Source of the DNA: Cupriavidus sp. D384 | GTDB lineage: Bacteria > Pseudomonadota > Gammaproteobacteria > Burkholderiales > Burkholderiaceae | Assembly (NCBI RefSeq): GCF_001652915.1 | Contig: NZ_BBQI01000093.1 | Location: 1-64,000, forward strand | Direction: 5' to 3' | DNA length: 64,000 bases | Shown: positions 17,405-26,262 of the stretch, piece after piece | How the letters are laid out: every line of letters begins with the position of its first letter | Numbering within the stretch: the first letter of the stretch is position 1 | Translations under genes and position numbers: made by a program | The notes under the pieces: generated by a model | The model's database searches: none | Seen by the model: only the letters and a program-made list of their open reading frames with translations | What the model was told of the DNA's origin: nothing

Positions 17405-18304
17405 CTACTTGTTGCGACGCGTCTTCTTCCCTTCGTCCAGGTGAGCTTCGGCCATCTGGACGAAAGCCTCTGCCAACTGCGCACGCACTGACGCACGCAA
17501 CCAGCACATACCGACGCGGCGAGAGGGACATGGGGAGGGAAGGCGCCAACGACGTAGTGCAGGGTCAGAATTGCCAATCACTGGCCAGTCGGGTAGGACC
17601 GAAACCCCGAAGCCTTCGGCCACGAGTTTGGCGATGTGTTCAATGCCGTCCAGTTCAAAGTGCACTTTCGGGCGTACACCATGCGCTCGCAAGTAGTCGT
17701 CCGCCATTTTTCCAGCAACAACGTTCCGGTCATAACGAATGAACGGCTCTCGCGCAGCCGTAGCCAGCGGGTCCGTTACCTGCATGCTGCTGGGCGTCAG
17801 CAAGATCAACGGCTCTTCGCGTAGTTGACGCCAGGCACAAGTTTTCGGGAGTTCGAATGTCGGATGCACGAGGATTGCCGCATCCAACTCCCCGGAAATC
17901 ACACGATCCAAGAGTCGGGCCGATGTGCCTGGCTCGATGAAGACCGAGATATTCGGATTGGCGTTCATCCATTGTCGTAGCAGCGGCGGTAGCAACCCCA
18001 TCAATGCAGTAGGCGTCGCGCCCAGACGCAAGGGCCCTGCTGGCAATCCAGTGTCAGATGCCGCCGAATGCAAGTCACGAACATCGCTCAATAGGTCACG
18101 GGCGCGCTCAAGGATCCGGGTCCCGACAACCGTTGGCTTAACGGTACGACCCGAGCGCGTAAGCAACTGAGCCCCGATATCCGCTTCCAGCGCACGAATC
18201 TGCTGAGCGACCGTTGTGGGCGCCAGGTCCAGTCTTCGCGAAGCTTCGGCGATGGAACCCATGTCCACAACGGTAATGAAGGTCTGAAGGAATCGCGTAT
18301 CCAT
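17405..18304 (-). CDS. LysR-family transcriptional regulator
   Basis: A 299-aa LysR-type regulator with the HTH LQTFITVVDMGSIAEASRRLDLAPTTVAQQIRALEADIGAQLLTRSGR. It has the usual effector domain and a basic C-terminus (DEGKKTRRNK). It is divergent from the Bug gene at 18431 and convergent with the MFS gene, so it probably controls cluster C (14796-22869). No clear T-N11-A dyad was picked out in the 126-bp divergent region. Confidence 0.9.
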   Translation of the reverse strand: MDTRFLQTFITVVDMGSIAEASRRLDLAPTTVAQQIRALEADIGAQLLTRSGRTVKPTVVGTRILERARDLLSDVRDLHSAASDTGLPAGPLRLGATPTALMGLLPPLLRQWMNANPNISVFIEPGTSARLLDRVISGELDAAILVHPTFELPKTCAWRQLREEPLILLTPSSMQVTDPLATAAREPFIRYDRNVVAGKMADDYLRAHGVRPKVHFELDGIEHIAKLVAEGFGVSVLPDWPVIGNSDPALRRWRLPSPCPSRRVGMCWLRASVRAQLAEAFVQMAEAHLDEGKKTRRNK

Positions 18305-18430
18305 AACGACTAATTTTACGTGCTCTGACGACGGTTATAGCCGCTTTTTTTGTACTTCGGTTGGAGGCACAGTGCCTCAAAGGCATCCAAGCCACTGGAC
18401 TATCAGCAAAAAAACAGGAGACATGACTTT

Positions 18431-19411
18431 ATGGAACGCCGCCGATTCCTCTCTATCCTTGCCGCTTCATCGGCAGGATGCGCCCTACCCGCCTTGGCAA
18501 ATGGCGGCCCACTACCAACGGGGCCCGTGCGCGTTGTCGTTGGCTTCCCGGCTGGCGGCGGCACCGACGTCCTTGCCCGGATCGTCGCCAACAAGCTCAG
18601 CGCCCTGTGGGGGATTTCCGTCCTTGTGGACAACAAGGTTGGTGCCGCTGGCCGCATTGCCGCGACTGAAGTAGCGAAGGCCACGCCGGATGGCAACACC
18701 TTGCTCATGGGACATATCAATGCACTCGGAATCGCACCAGGCTTGTATCCCAAGCTTCCGTTCAATGCGGAAAGCGATTTCACTGCCATCGCCCTCGTTG
18801 GACAGACCCCTCAAGTTCTCGTGTCAAACGACGCTCAAGCAGCGAAGACCCTGGCAGCGGTCGTCGACAGGTGCAAAAAGAACCCAGGAAAGGTCTCGTT
18901 CGGTTCCGCGGGAGCTGGTTCGGCTCAGCATCTGGCGCTTGCGTTCTTTGAAAAATCTGCGGGCATCTCTGCGTTGCATGTGCCATACAAGGGCGCTGCT
19001 CCGGTGATGAACGATCTGATTGGCGGCCAGGTCGACTACGCATTTGAAGGCATGACTACCACTGCGCCGTTTATCAAAAGCGGAAAGCTGAAGGCCATTG
19101 CCCAGACCGGACTGAAGCGAGCCAAGTCATTTCCGGATGTGCCGACCGTCGCAGAATCTGGCTATCCCGGATTCAACGCCAGCATTTGGTTCGGGCTCGT
19201 CGGACCGGCAAAGATGCCGACGGCGATGGTCAACAGAATCAACAGCGACGTAAACAAGGTGCTTGCTATGCCGGACGTGATCGCACGTCTCGACGAATTT
19301 GGCGCCGAGGATGGGGGCGGAACTCCGGAGCGTTTCGCCGCGTTCATGCGCACAGAGCGCAACAAGTGGGCGCAACTTATCAAGGAAAAGGGAATCACGC
19401 CAGAAGTGTAG
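18431..19411 (+). CDS. Bug-family (TctC) periplasmic solute-binding protein
   Basis: A TctC-like receptor of 326 aa with the signal MERRRFLSILAASSAGCALP, cleaved near ALA. The twin-arginine-like RRRFLSI may direct it to Tat rather than Sec. The signature VRVVVGFPAGGGTDVLARIV has GF in place of PY. The start follows AACAGGAGACATGACTTT. It opens the plus-strand run of dehydrogenase, MFS transporter and amidohydrolase and is divergent from its probable regulator. No TctA/TctB genes are present. Confidence 0.9.
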   Translation: MERRRFLSILAASSAGCALPALANGGPLPTGPVRVVVGFPAGGGTDVLARIVANKLSALWGISVLVDNKVGAAGRIAATEVAKATPDGNTLLMGHINALGIAPGLYPKLPFNAESDFTAIALVGQTPQVLVSNDAQAAKTLAAVVDRCKKNPGKVSFGSAGAGSAQHLALAFFEKSAGISALHVPYKGAAPVMNDLIGGQVDYAFEGMTTTAPFIKSGKLKAIAQTGLKRAKSFPDVPTVAESGYPGFNASIWFGLVGPAKMPTAMVNRINSDVNKVLAMPDVIARLDEFGAEDGGGTPERFAAFMRTERNKWAQLIKEKGITPEV

Positions 19412-19492
19412 CCATCGGCGGATGAACCGAGGTGCTCTCGCACTACAAATGAGAGCGCCCCGACAACCTCACGTTGTCGCGACTAGAGACCT

Positions 19493-20410
19493 ATGGAACA
19501 AATCGTAAAGGTGGGGGAATTCCCCCCCGAGCTACAGCGACGGATTGACCAAGAGTTCGTCTGCCTCGATCCTGATGTGGTGCTAAAAGACGACGGGCTG
19601 CGGTCAAGAGTTCGAGCAATCGTAACCCGCAGCAACTACCACGTCCCTGTTGAGCTGATCCATCAACTCCCTGCGTTAGAGATTATCGCAACTTCAGGCG
19701 TCGGCTACGACGGCATTCCGCTGGAGGAGGCGCGCGTTCGCAACATTACAGTCACGAACACGCCAGGCGTTCTCGACGCCGCCGTATGCGAACTCGGGAT
19801 TGGCCTGTTGCTGGCCATGCTCCGGAAAATACCGGGGGCTGATGACTACGTGCGCTCTGGAGAGTGGCAAAACGGCGCATATCCATTGACGACTAGTCTC
19901 AGTGGAATGCACGTTGGAATTGTAGGCTTGGGACGCATAGGTAAAGAGTTTGCGCGTCGCCTTGAGCCGTTCGGCGTATCAGTCGGCTACGGCGGTGGTC
20001 GCCAACAAGACGTCCCGTGGTGCTACTTCCCAAGCGTCATGTCGCTCGCCGGGTGGGCAGACATTCTGGTGCTCTGCTGTCGTGGCGGAGAAGATACCCA
20101 TCGCCTGATTGACGCGACAGTCCTTGATGCCTTGGGCGATGGTTGGATCGTGAATCTATCGAGAGGTAGCGTGGTCGATGAGGCGGCGCTCTGTCACGCG
20201 CTGCAGCGCGGGTCGCTTCAGGGTGCCGCTCTAGATGTCTTTGAAGAAGAGCCCCTCAACGACTCTCCCCTGCGAAGTCTTGGCAACGTCGTGCTCTCTC
20301 CTCATGCGGGCTCTGCTACTGTTCAGACCCGTATTCAGATGCTGCGACTCACGTTGGACAACCTCCATGCGGTGCTACAGGGGAACCCTGCATTAACGCC
20401 AGTGCTGTGA
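19493..20410 (+). CDS. D-2-hydroxyacid dehydrogenase, NAD(P)-dependent
   Basis: A 305-aa D-isomer-specific 2-hydroxyacid dehydrogenase, which interconverts 2-keto and D-2-hydroxy acids. The Rossmann motif is VGIVGLGRIGKEFARRL. The catalytic Arg lies in NLSRGSVVDE, the Glu in DVFEEEP and the His in SPHAGSAT. The segment after the Rossmann glycines (GYGGGRQQ) lacks a clear Asp, which favours NADPH. It resembles the glyoxylate/hydroxypyruvate reductase group. In this cluster it may reduce or oxidise a keto-acid from sugar-acid breakdown. It starts 82 bp after the Bug gene and 208 bp before the MFS gene. Confidence 0.87.
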   Translation: MEQIVKVGEFPPELQRRIDQEFVCLDPDVVLKDDGLRSRVRAIVTRSNYHVPVELIHQLPALEIIATSGVGYDGIPLEEARVRNITVTNTPGVLDAAVCELGIGLLLAMLRKIPGADDYVRSGEWQNGAYPLTTSLSGMHVGIVGLGRIGKEFARRLEPFGVSVGYGGGRQQDVPWCYFPSVMSLAGWADILVLCCRGGEDTHRLIDATVLDALGDGWIVNLSRGSVVDEAALCHALQRGSLQGAALDVFEEEPLNDSPLRSLGNVVLSPHAGSATVQTRIQMLRLTLDNLHAVLQGNPALTPVL

Positions 20411-20588
20411 CGCGCACGGCTGGAAAAAAATCGCCTCTAGTGTTTGCTGAAATCGCCCCTCGTCACCCTTTCTCGTAGGCGGTGCAAACGCGGATGTGTC
20501 AAAACCCTGGCTAATGGCCCATTTTGGCTGGCTCACCAGGGAGCGCAAGAGTTACCCGCCCATGACAAGAGCGAGGTAGCCAATATAG

Positions 20589-20604
20589 CCGGAGCTTGCT
20601 CCGG
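20589..20604 (+). promoter_or_regulatory. Hairpin abutting the MFS Shine-Dalgarno
   Basis: CCGGAGCTTGCTCCGG is a perfect inverted repeat (6-bp stem with a CTTG loop) that ends two bases before the AAGGAG (20607-20612) of the MFS gene at 20619. This placement could modulate translation of the transporter. The preceding 180 bp hold no recognisable gene. Confidence 0.45.
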
Positions 20605-20618
20605 GCAAGGAGACCGGA

Positions 20619-21905
20619 ATGTTTCGATGGATGAAAGATCTCACACCGCGCGAGAATACGACGCTGCGGGCTTGCTTCGCGGGTTGGACCTTGGACGCAC
20701 TAGACGTCCAATTGTTCAGCTTCGTCATACCCACGCTAATTGCAGCATGGGGAATCAGTACGCAACAAGTTGGCGTACTTGGAACGGTTGCACTCGTCAC
20801 CTCTGCTATCGGCGGCTGGCTCGCTGGAATCCTGTCCGACCGCTACGGGCGGGTGAAGGTACTTCAACTGACGGTCGCCTGGTACGCAGTATTCACCTTT
20901 CTCTGTGGGTTCGCGCAAAACTTCGAGCAGTTCTTCATTTTTCGCGCTCTGCAAGGCATTGGATTCGGTGGCGAATGGGCGGCGGGTTCGGTGCTCATCG
21001 CGGAAGTCATCCGTGACAAATATCGCGGTCGAGCGGGAGGCTTCGTGCAAAGTGGGTGGGCGGTGGGCTGGGGCATCGCAGCGATTCTCTACACAGTGGT
21101 GTTCTCGCTAGTCTCTGAGCAGCAAGCCTGGCGTTGGCTATTCTGGATCGGCATCGCGCCGGCCGGCCTCGTGTTCTTCTTGCGGCGTCATGTAGATGAA
21201 CCGGAGATTTTCACCCGCAACAAGGCACGTCAGCCGAAGCAGTCCATCTTCGCGGTGTTTAGCCCGACGTATCTTTCGACGACCATTAAGCTGTCACTCT
21301 TCACGACCGGTTGTCAAGGCGCCACATACGTCTACCAGGTTTGGCTTCCCACATATCTGCGCACTGAACGCGGCCTCTCTGTGATTGGGACCGGTGCATT
21401 CACCTTCGCCCTTATTCTTGGCGCATTCGCAGGATTCATCATCGGCGCATTTCTCGGAGACGCCATTGGAAGGCGCAAGACTTTCTTCGTAAGTACCGTT
21501 GGTGCGGCATTGATGCTTGTCGTCTACCTCGTGCTACCAATCACCAATACCGTCATGCTTCCGAGCGGATTCTTCTTGGGATTGTTCACTTACATGGTGT
21601 TTGCACCGCTGGGCCCGTATCTCAGCGAGATCTACCCAACTGCTATGCGTGGCGCAGGTCAAGGGTTCTGCTATAACGCAGGACGCGGAGTCGGCGCTCT
21701 ATTCCCCCTGCTTATTGGCCTCCTGGCTGCGAAAATGCCACTCGGGAAGTCAATTGCAATGTTTGGCTTCATCGCATACGGATGCATGATCATCGCCCTC
21801 TGCATGTTGCCGGAAACCATGGGAAAGGGCTTGCCGGATACACCCGAAGACGGCAAAGACGACGCATCGTCCGCGCCTGAGCCGGGTGTCACTTCGAAAG
21901 TGTAG
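20619..21905 (+). CDS. MFS transporter, aromatic/organic acid:H+ symporter-like
   Basis: A 428-aa major facilitator with about 12 membrane segments. TM1 carries an acidic pair (FAGWTLDALDVQLFSFVIP) and loop 2-3 has GGWLAGILSDRYGRVKVL, as in the AAHS/SHS groups that import aromatic acids, sialate or other carboxylates with protons. A good AAGGAG lies 7 bp before the ATG. It is a second, unrelated transporter in cluster C besides the ACS-type gene at 16066. It is followed by the amidohydrolase, probably on the same mRNA. The substrate is not determined. Confidence 0.85.
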   Translation: MFRWMKDLTPRENTTLRACFAGWTLDALDVQLFSFVIPTLIAAWGISTQQVGVLGTVALVTSAIGGWLAGILSDRYGRVKVLQLTVAWYAVFTFLCGFAQNFEQFFIFRALQGIGFGGEWAAGSVLIAEVIRDKYRGRAGGFVQSGWAVGWGIAAILYTVVFSLVSEQQAWRWLFWIGIAPAGLVFFLRRHVDEPEIFTRNKARQPKQSIFAVFSPTYLSTTIKLSLFTTGCQGATYVYQVWLPTYLRTERGLSVIGTGAFTFALILGAFAGFIIGAFLGDAIGRRKTFFVSTVGAALMLVVYLVLPITNTVMLPSGFFLGLFTYMVFAPLGPYLSEIYPTAMRGAGQGFCYNAGRGVGALFPLLIGLLAAKMPLGKSIAMFGFIAYGCMIIALCMLPETMGKGLPDTPEDGKDDASSAPEPGVTSKV

Positions 21906-21999
21906 ATCGAGCCCATTCAGTTCCGGTAGAAAGTTTCTGCACACACTTACCCATCTCGCGCGATGAGTGCCCGGTGAACGGCACTCGCTCAGGATTCTT

Positions 22000-22869
22000 A
22001 TGACTACGCCCTGCTTGCCTGCATTGCCTGTAAGCCGTTCTCCGCGCATTCCAGCCCCTCCCTTGGCATGTGACTGCCACTTCCACATTTTTGGAGACGA
22101 GCGTGTCTATCCATTCGGGGTACCGCGGGACTACACGCCGCCTCCTGCGTCCATTCAGGATTGGCGAAAAATGGCCGCGCAGCTTGGCCTAGGGCGCACG
22201 GTCGTAGTGCAACCTAGCGTCTACGGCCATGACAACCGCTGCACGCTTGACGCAGTTCAAACCTTTGGCATCGAACGTTCTCGCGCGGTGGTTGTGCTGC
22301 ATGACTCCGTGTCAGACGCCGAACTTGAACGGATGCATCTCAGAGGCGCAAGAGGCGTTCGCTTCAATTTGGTAAACGCGGGTGGGATGACCTCCGACCA
22401 GATAGCACGCGTCGCGCAACGCGTCGCTCCATTGGGATGGCACCTGCAGTTTTACCTGGAGGGCCGCCAACTTCAGGAGCTAGCACCGTTGATTGCCGCA
22501 TTGCCGACGCCCGCCGTCATAGACCATATGGGGATGATTAGAGCCAACTCTCCGACATACCGCGATGAGATTGAAGCAATGCTGGGCCTACTTTCCAACA
22601 ACAAAACGTGGGTGAAGCTCTGCGGCTACCGCTCTTCCGACAATCCCTACCCGCACGATGACGTTCAGCCCTTGGCACGGACGCTAGTGAATGCGGCCCC
22701 TGACCGATGCCTGTGGGGCACAGATTGGCCACACCCAGGCTTGGGGAGCGGTATGCCAGATGACGCAGCACTGTTAGATCTACTTAGCGACTGGACACCA
22801 AACCTCGCAATTCGAGACCAGATTCTTGTGGACAACCCCGCGAGACTCTATGGCTTCAACAGCGACTAA
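22000..22869 (+). CDS. Amidohydrolase-superfamily lactone hydrolase/isomerase (COG3618-like)
   Basis: A 289-aa TIM-barrel protein of the COG3618 group, which includes 2-pyrone-4,6-dicarboxylate lactonase, L-rhamnono- and fuconolactonases and D-galactarolactone isomerase. Visible active-site parts are His27-x-His29 (CDCHFHIFGD), the His in VIDHMG and the Asp in LWGTDWPHPG. The start at 22000 has AGGA upstream; an in-frame ATG at 21967 would add 11 residues. With the enolase-superfamily enzyme at 14796 it recalls the galactarolactone isomerase/cycloisomerase pair of Agrobacterium. That parallel is inference from families, not a substrate assignment. Confidence 0.83.
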   Translation: MTTPCLPALPVSRSPRIPAPPLACDCHFHIFGDERVYPFGVPRDYTPPPASIQDWRKMAAQLGLGRTVVVQPSVYGHDNRCTLDAVQTFGIERSRAVVVLHDSVSDAELERMHLRGARGVRFNLVNAGGMTSDQIARVAQRVAPLGWHLQFYLEGRQLQELAPLIAALPTPAVIDHMGMIRANSPTYRDEIEAMLGLLSNNKTWVKLCGYRSSDNPYPHDDVQPLARTLVNAAPDRCLWGTDWPHPGLGSGMPDDAALLDLLSDWTPNLAIRDQILVDNPARLYGFNSD

Positions 22870-22937
22870 CGCACGCGATGGGCACCCTGTCGTTAGGGCG
22901 CCCCACTGCTTTCCAGGTTTGGGATGCGAATCGTGCG

Positions 22938-23246
22938 TTAAGGTGACCCAAATTGGCAATCCAGCTTGACCCTCAGGTCCGAAAGTACTTGGCATTCAGC
23001 AAGGCCATGCGTAGGGTCGGCGCGGACAGCATGCGGGCTCGTCCAGTCGGGCCACCCCTCTGGCCAATCATCGACAGCAATCCACGCGGGTGGATTTCGT
23101 TTTATGACATCTAGGATGACCTGCTCAGGCCTTGACATACTCTCGAACCATGCCTTTCGCGTTTGGCGGCGATCGAAGGTTCCACCGATGCATCGCTCCT
23201 GCAAATCAACCGACAGTTGCGACTTCGCGTGCATGCGATGAAGCAC
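22938..23246 (-). pseudogene. HAD-like gene fragment, C-terminal half (copy 1)
   Basis: An open frame of about 100 codons that aligns with the C-terminal half of the intact HAD-like gene at 26908, for example LQERCIGGTFDRRQTRKAWF, IAVDDWPEGWPDW and DPTHG. The N-terminal half with the catalytic DxD is gone, and the present ATG start is accidental. It is in the same orientation as the intact copy and the other broken copy. Confidence 0.8.
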
Positions 23247-23918
23247 TGGCGTTCAAGCGCACAGGGCACGCACAAGGCTCGAAGCGCTCTTTTGGCTGCG
23301 CTTTCGAATAAGCGGTGAGGTTGTGCCGGTTACGGGAAAACTTCTACGTCCCTTCACCAACCGCGGTCGATGGCGGTTGCATGTGCAGTATAGGAACGCC
23401 CATCGATACATGCGGCCCTTCCACACGCTGGAGTTACAGCAGCCTAGCTCACCCCCCTCAAATGGAGCGTTCGCCAGAGTCCTGTCCCGCTCAGCGTGTG
23501 GTGCCTTGCAAGCACGAACCCATGGTTCGCCCCGCTCGACGTCATCTGGGTGTACGCGCGGAAGTCGTAATAGCCCACTCTTCAAAGTAGGTCTTGTTCA
23601 ATCTCGACTTCGGGCTTACCAGCCGCCGAGTCGGTGGGCAACTCTTGCATCACGGCGATGCGCAGGCACACTGTTAGACGGCACTGGATACCGTTGGCGC
23701 ACGGACTCGTGGGTCATCCTCAGCCCCCCAAGAATCGAAAATGTAGACGATAGCCAAATCTAAGCGTGCAATGGCATGCGTGAGCCTACCGAGCAGGAGT
23801 CAAAGTCGGCCTTCGATATCATCTTCTGCAATCTCGAGCCATGCGCTCGAACGCTTCGCGGATGCCATTTTTTGTTTCGAGTTCCCAATGATGAAAGCCG
23901 CGTGCTACGGGCTTCCCA
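23247..23918. other. Gene-free accessory stretch with a repeated 17-mer
   Basis: I found no credible gene here. AGGTTGTGCCGGTTACG at 23318-23334 recurs at 27614-27630. In both places it lies 5' of a HAD-like copy (72 and 113 bp), which suggests that the duplicated unit included upstream DNA. The rest shows nothing recognisable. Confidence 0.5.
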
Positions 23919-24233
23919 TCACTCCTCGGCAATCAGGAATCTATTGGGATTCTTGCCCAGCCAAGCCGGCGCACGACCTCGGCCCGACCAGGTATTGCCC
24001 GTCTTTGGATCGCGATACTTCGGGGGCAACGGTTCCTTTGCTGCCTTCGCGGTTCCGCTTCCTGCAGGGCGTCCGCGACGACGCTTGCCTTGAATATCAT
24101 CGACGGACAGACCGTATTGCTCCATCAGCGTGCGAATCTGCTCAATGACGCCAGCGACTTCAGTTGCGCGAACTTCCGCGAGTTGAGCCTCGAGTGCTTC
24201 CTTCTGGGCCAGTAGTTGCTTGTAGGTCGCCAT
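23919..24233 (-). CDS. H-NS histone-family nucleoid protein
   Basis: A 104-aa H-NS-like xenogeneic silencer. The N-terminus (MATYKQLLAQKEALEAQLAE) is a predicted coiled-coil oligomerisation region. The basic linker GKRRRGRPAGSG carries an AT-hook-like RGRP, and the C-terminal DNA-binding domain contains PPKYRDPKTGNTWSGRGRAP. The ATG at 24233 has AGGA seven bases upstream; an earlier start would add six residues. It is divergent from the RES-domain gene (188 bp). Such genes are common on mobile DNA of Burkholderiales and often silence AT-rich cargo. A decayed relative lies at 14296-14520. Confidence 0.9.
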   Translation of the reverse strand: MATYKQLLAQKEALEAQLAEVRATEVAGVIEQIRTLMEQYGLSVDDIQGKRRRGRPAGSGTAKAAKEPLPPKYRDPKTGNTWSGRGRAPAWLGKNPNRFLIAEE

Positions 24234-24420
24234 GGGGGATTCCTGTGACAAAGAAAGTCACAATGTAACTCAATCCGAGTTCGGCGTTCGCACATTGCAA
24301 CTTACGAAGGGACAATGGTGCACCAACCTTGGTACTCTCGGGGCTACTGCGGCGCAGTCCCACTGCGCACGTTATCGAGTAAAGTCGCCTCATCCAACTA
24401 ACCCTTCTGTAAAGCCAAGC

Positions 24421-25497
24421 ATGACTACAAAAATCGAAGATGAAGAAGTTCCCCTCCTGTGCTCCGATTGCTTTGTAGATGAAGGCCTAAAGATCGATGC
24501 AATGCACAGTGGTCTCGAACAAGATGGTCCGTGCCCTAACTGCAAAAGCACGAGTGGGCGGAAGCTAACTAAGGCCCTCATAAATGGAGTTGCGTGGCGC
24601 TTCTTTGTGGGCGGAACAACGATCCGATGCAAGTATGGAGCAGCTCCAGTAATTCAATTTAACGAGCATCGCTACGGCAGAAGCGATATCTCCCCTTCGC
24701 CATGGCTGAAGAACGACATCAAATTGATTGAAGAGGCCGCGAAAATTGGATTCTTCCATTATGGTCCACGCCTTTGGATGGTCGGCGAAGTTGAACCACT
24801 GAAGGACCTGCAAGACCCTGCGACACGACCCAATATCATCGAACTAATCTTGAAGGAGTATCCTGAACGATCGCTATCTCAGGATGAGGCTTTCTATCGA
24901 ATGCGCGTCTGTCCAGAACGTCCCGATGATCCTGCGGAGTACGATAGTCCACCGATTCACTTGGCGGGTAAAGGGAGGTTGGATGCTCCGGGCTTTCCCG
25001 TAATGTACGGCTCGCAGGACATCGACGTTTGTGTTCACGAATGCAGAGCCACGGCGGAAGACGATCTCTACGTAGCCACCCTCAAACCATTGCGAACCCT
25101 GCGCCTACTAGATTTGACGCATGTATTGAAAGAAGACGTAACGGAGTTTGAGAGCTTGGATATGGCCATACATATGCTATTCCTTGCACGCTCCCATTCC
25201 TACGACATCTCACGCTCCATTTCTATTGCAGCCAGGGACGCGGGCTTCGACGGAATAATCTACCCGTCGTTCTTTAGCCTCATTCGTACCGGTGGACACC
25301 CCTTTGAGACAACATACGGACTATCGCTACGTCGCTACCATCCGGAAGCAGAAGAATACGCCAAAGCATTCACCATCCCCAACTTCGCACTGTTTGGACG
25401 TCCGATCGAAGCTGGGTCGGTTCGTGTCGAATGCATGAATCGCCTCGTCCTGACACAGGTCGGTTACAGGGCACACTTCGGCCCAGTTACCTACTAA
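24421..25497 (+). CDS. RES-domain protein with N-terminal zinc ribbon
   Basis: A 358-aa protein with an N-terminal treble-clef or zinc-ribbon-like segment (Cys14, Cys17, Cys38, Cys41) of the type found in HEPN/RES N-terminal domains. Residues about 155-340 form a RES domain. Likely active-site residues are Arg160 or Arg162 (FYRMRV), Arg186 (KGRLDAPG), Tyr196 (VMYGS) and Glu207 (HECRA). Small RES toxins such as MbcT and Res degrade NAD+ by phosphorolysis or hydrolysis. This protein is larger, and no Xre/DUF2384 antitoxin is adjacent. The frame is open 63 codons upstream but family similarity begins at 24421. It may be a defence effector. Confidence 0.82.
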   Translation: MTTKIEDEEVPLLCSDCFVDEGLKIDAMHSGLEQDGPCPNCKSTSGRKLTKALINGVAWRFFVGGTTIRCKYGAAPVIQFNEHRYGRSDISPSPWLKNDIKLIEEAAKIGFFHYGPRLWMVGEVEPLKDLQDPATRPNIIELILKEYPERSLSQDEAFYRMRVCPERPDDPAEYDSPPIHLAGKGRLDAPGFPVMYGSQDIDVCVHECRATAEDDLYVATLKPLRTLRLLDLTHVLKEDVTEFESLDMAIHMLFLARSHSYDISRSISIAARDAGFDGIIYPSFFSLIRTGGHPFETTYGLSLRRYHPEAEEYAKAFTIPNFALFGRPIEAGSVRVECMNRLVLTQVGYRAHFGPVTY

Positions 25498-25596
25498 GAC
25501 TAGCAACGATAGATACTCGGGTACGGCAACACGCCGCCGCCATTCGCGCAAACACACTCAGCAAACTATGGGTACTGTTACTGAACACTGCCTCGG

Positions 25597-26262
25597 ATGG
25601 TGGCACAATTACCCACTAACACAACGAAAACTCGGAATTTTATCGGCATGAAGGGGTTCTGGAACAATGCTTCAGTGGCTGGCACAGTTGGTGCGCTAGT
25701 CACATGGATGCTTGGCAAGGCCGAGTCAGCCAAGTTGGAGTGGTCTTGGAACTGGATTCCAAACTGGGTGGTTGATTTCGGCACCTGGCTCAGAACGCCG
25801 CTCATTGATCCAGTTCAACTGGTATGGATTTTCATGGGCTTGCTGGTACTACGTGCCGTGTATCTACGCAGCCGATACGCGATCTTAGAAAGCGACCAAC
25901 AGGAGCCTAAAGAGGGCACACCGAGGCTCGCTGAATTCACACAGGGAACCTTTGGCGAAGTTTTCTGGCGCTGGGATCCCAGCAAGGGAATGTCTAGTCT
26001 TACGCCCTATTGCCAGTGGTGCGACTTTGAGCTGGATGAACGGCGGGTGTCCTACGCGGCCGCGCCAACTTCGGAAGTTACTGGTCACATTGAATGCCCG
26101 CATTGCTCACGCAAAGCAGGCATAAGGATGGAAGCGGCTGTCGACCGCAGGATGACGCTCGCAAAAAAGATCGATCACGCGATACGTAACGGTGCCTGGA
26201 AGGGGATGGTTCTCGCCAACCGCGAGCGTACGGGTCGCATACGAGCAGAAGCAACCCAGTGA
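25597..26262 (+). CDS. Membrane protein with C-terminal zinc ribbon, unknown function
   Basis: I do not recognise this 221-aa protein. It has one moderately hydrophobic stretch (about 24-40) and a clear membrane helix at about 72-90 (PVQLVWIFMGLLVLRAVYL). The soluble C-terminal part has two CxxC pairs, Cys139/Cys142 and Cys167/Cys170, which look like a zinc ribbon. An internal ATG at 25648 would give 204 aa and is an alternative start; neither has a strong Shine-Dalgarno sequence. It lies 99 bp downstream of the RES gene in the same direction, so the pair may act together. Confidence 0.65.
   Translation: MVAQLPTNTTKTRNFIGMKGFWNNASVAGTVGALVTWMLGKAESAKLEWSWNWIPNWVVDFGTWLRTPLIDPVQLVWIFMGLLVLRAVYLRSRYAILESDQQEPKEGTPRLAEFTQGTFGEVFWRWDPSKGMSSLTPYCQWCDFELDERRVSYAAAPTSEVTGHIECPHCSRKAGIRMEAAVDRRMTLAKKIDHAIRNGAWKGMVLANRERTGRIRAEATQ

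Noticed and set aside
23253..23585. A 110-codon minus-strand frame near the HAD fragment
   Set aside because: No recognisable motif, and other frames are equally open. Kept only as part of the gene-free stretch, although a short string near the repeated 17-mer resembles one at 27.6 kb.
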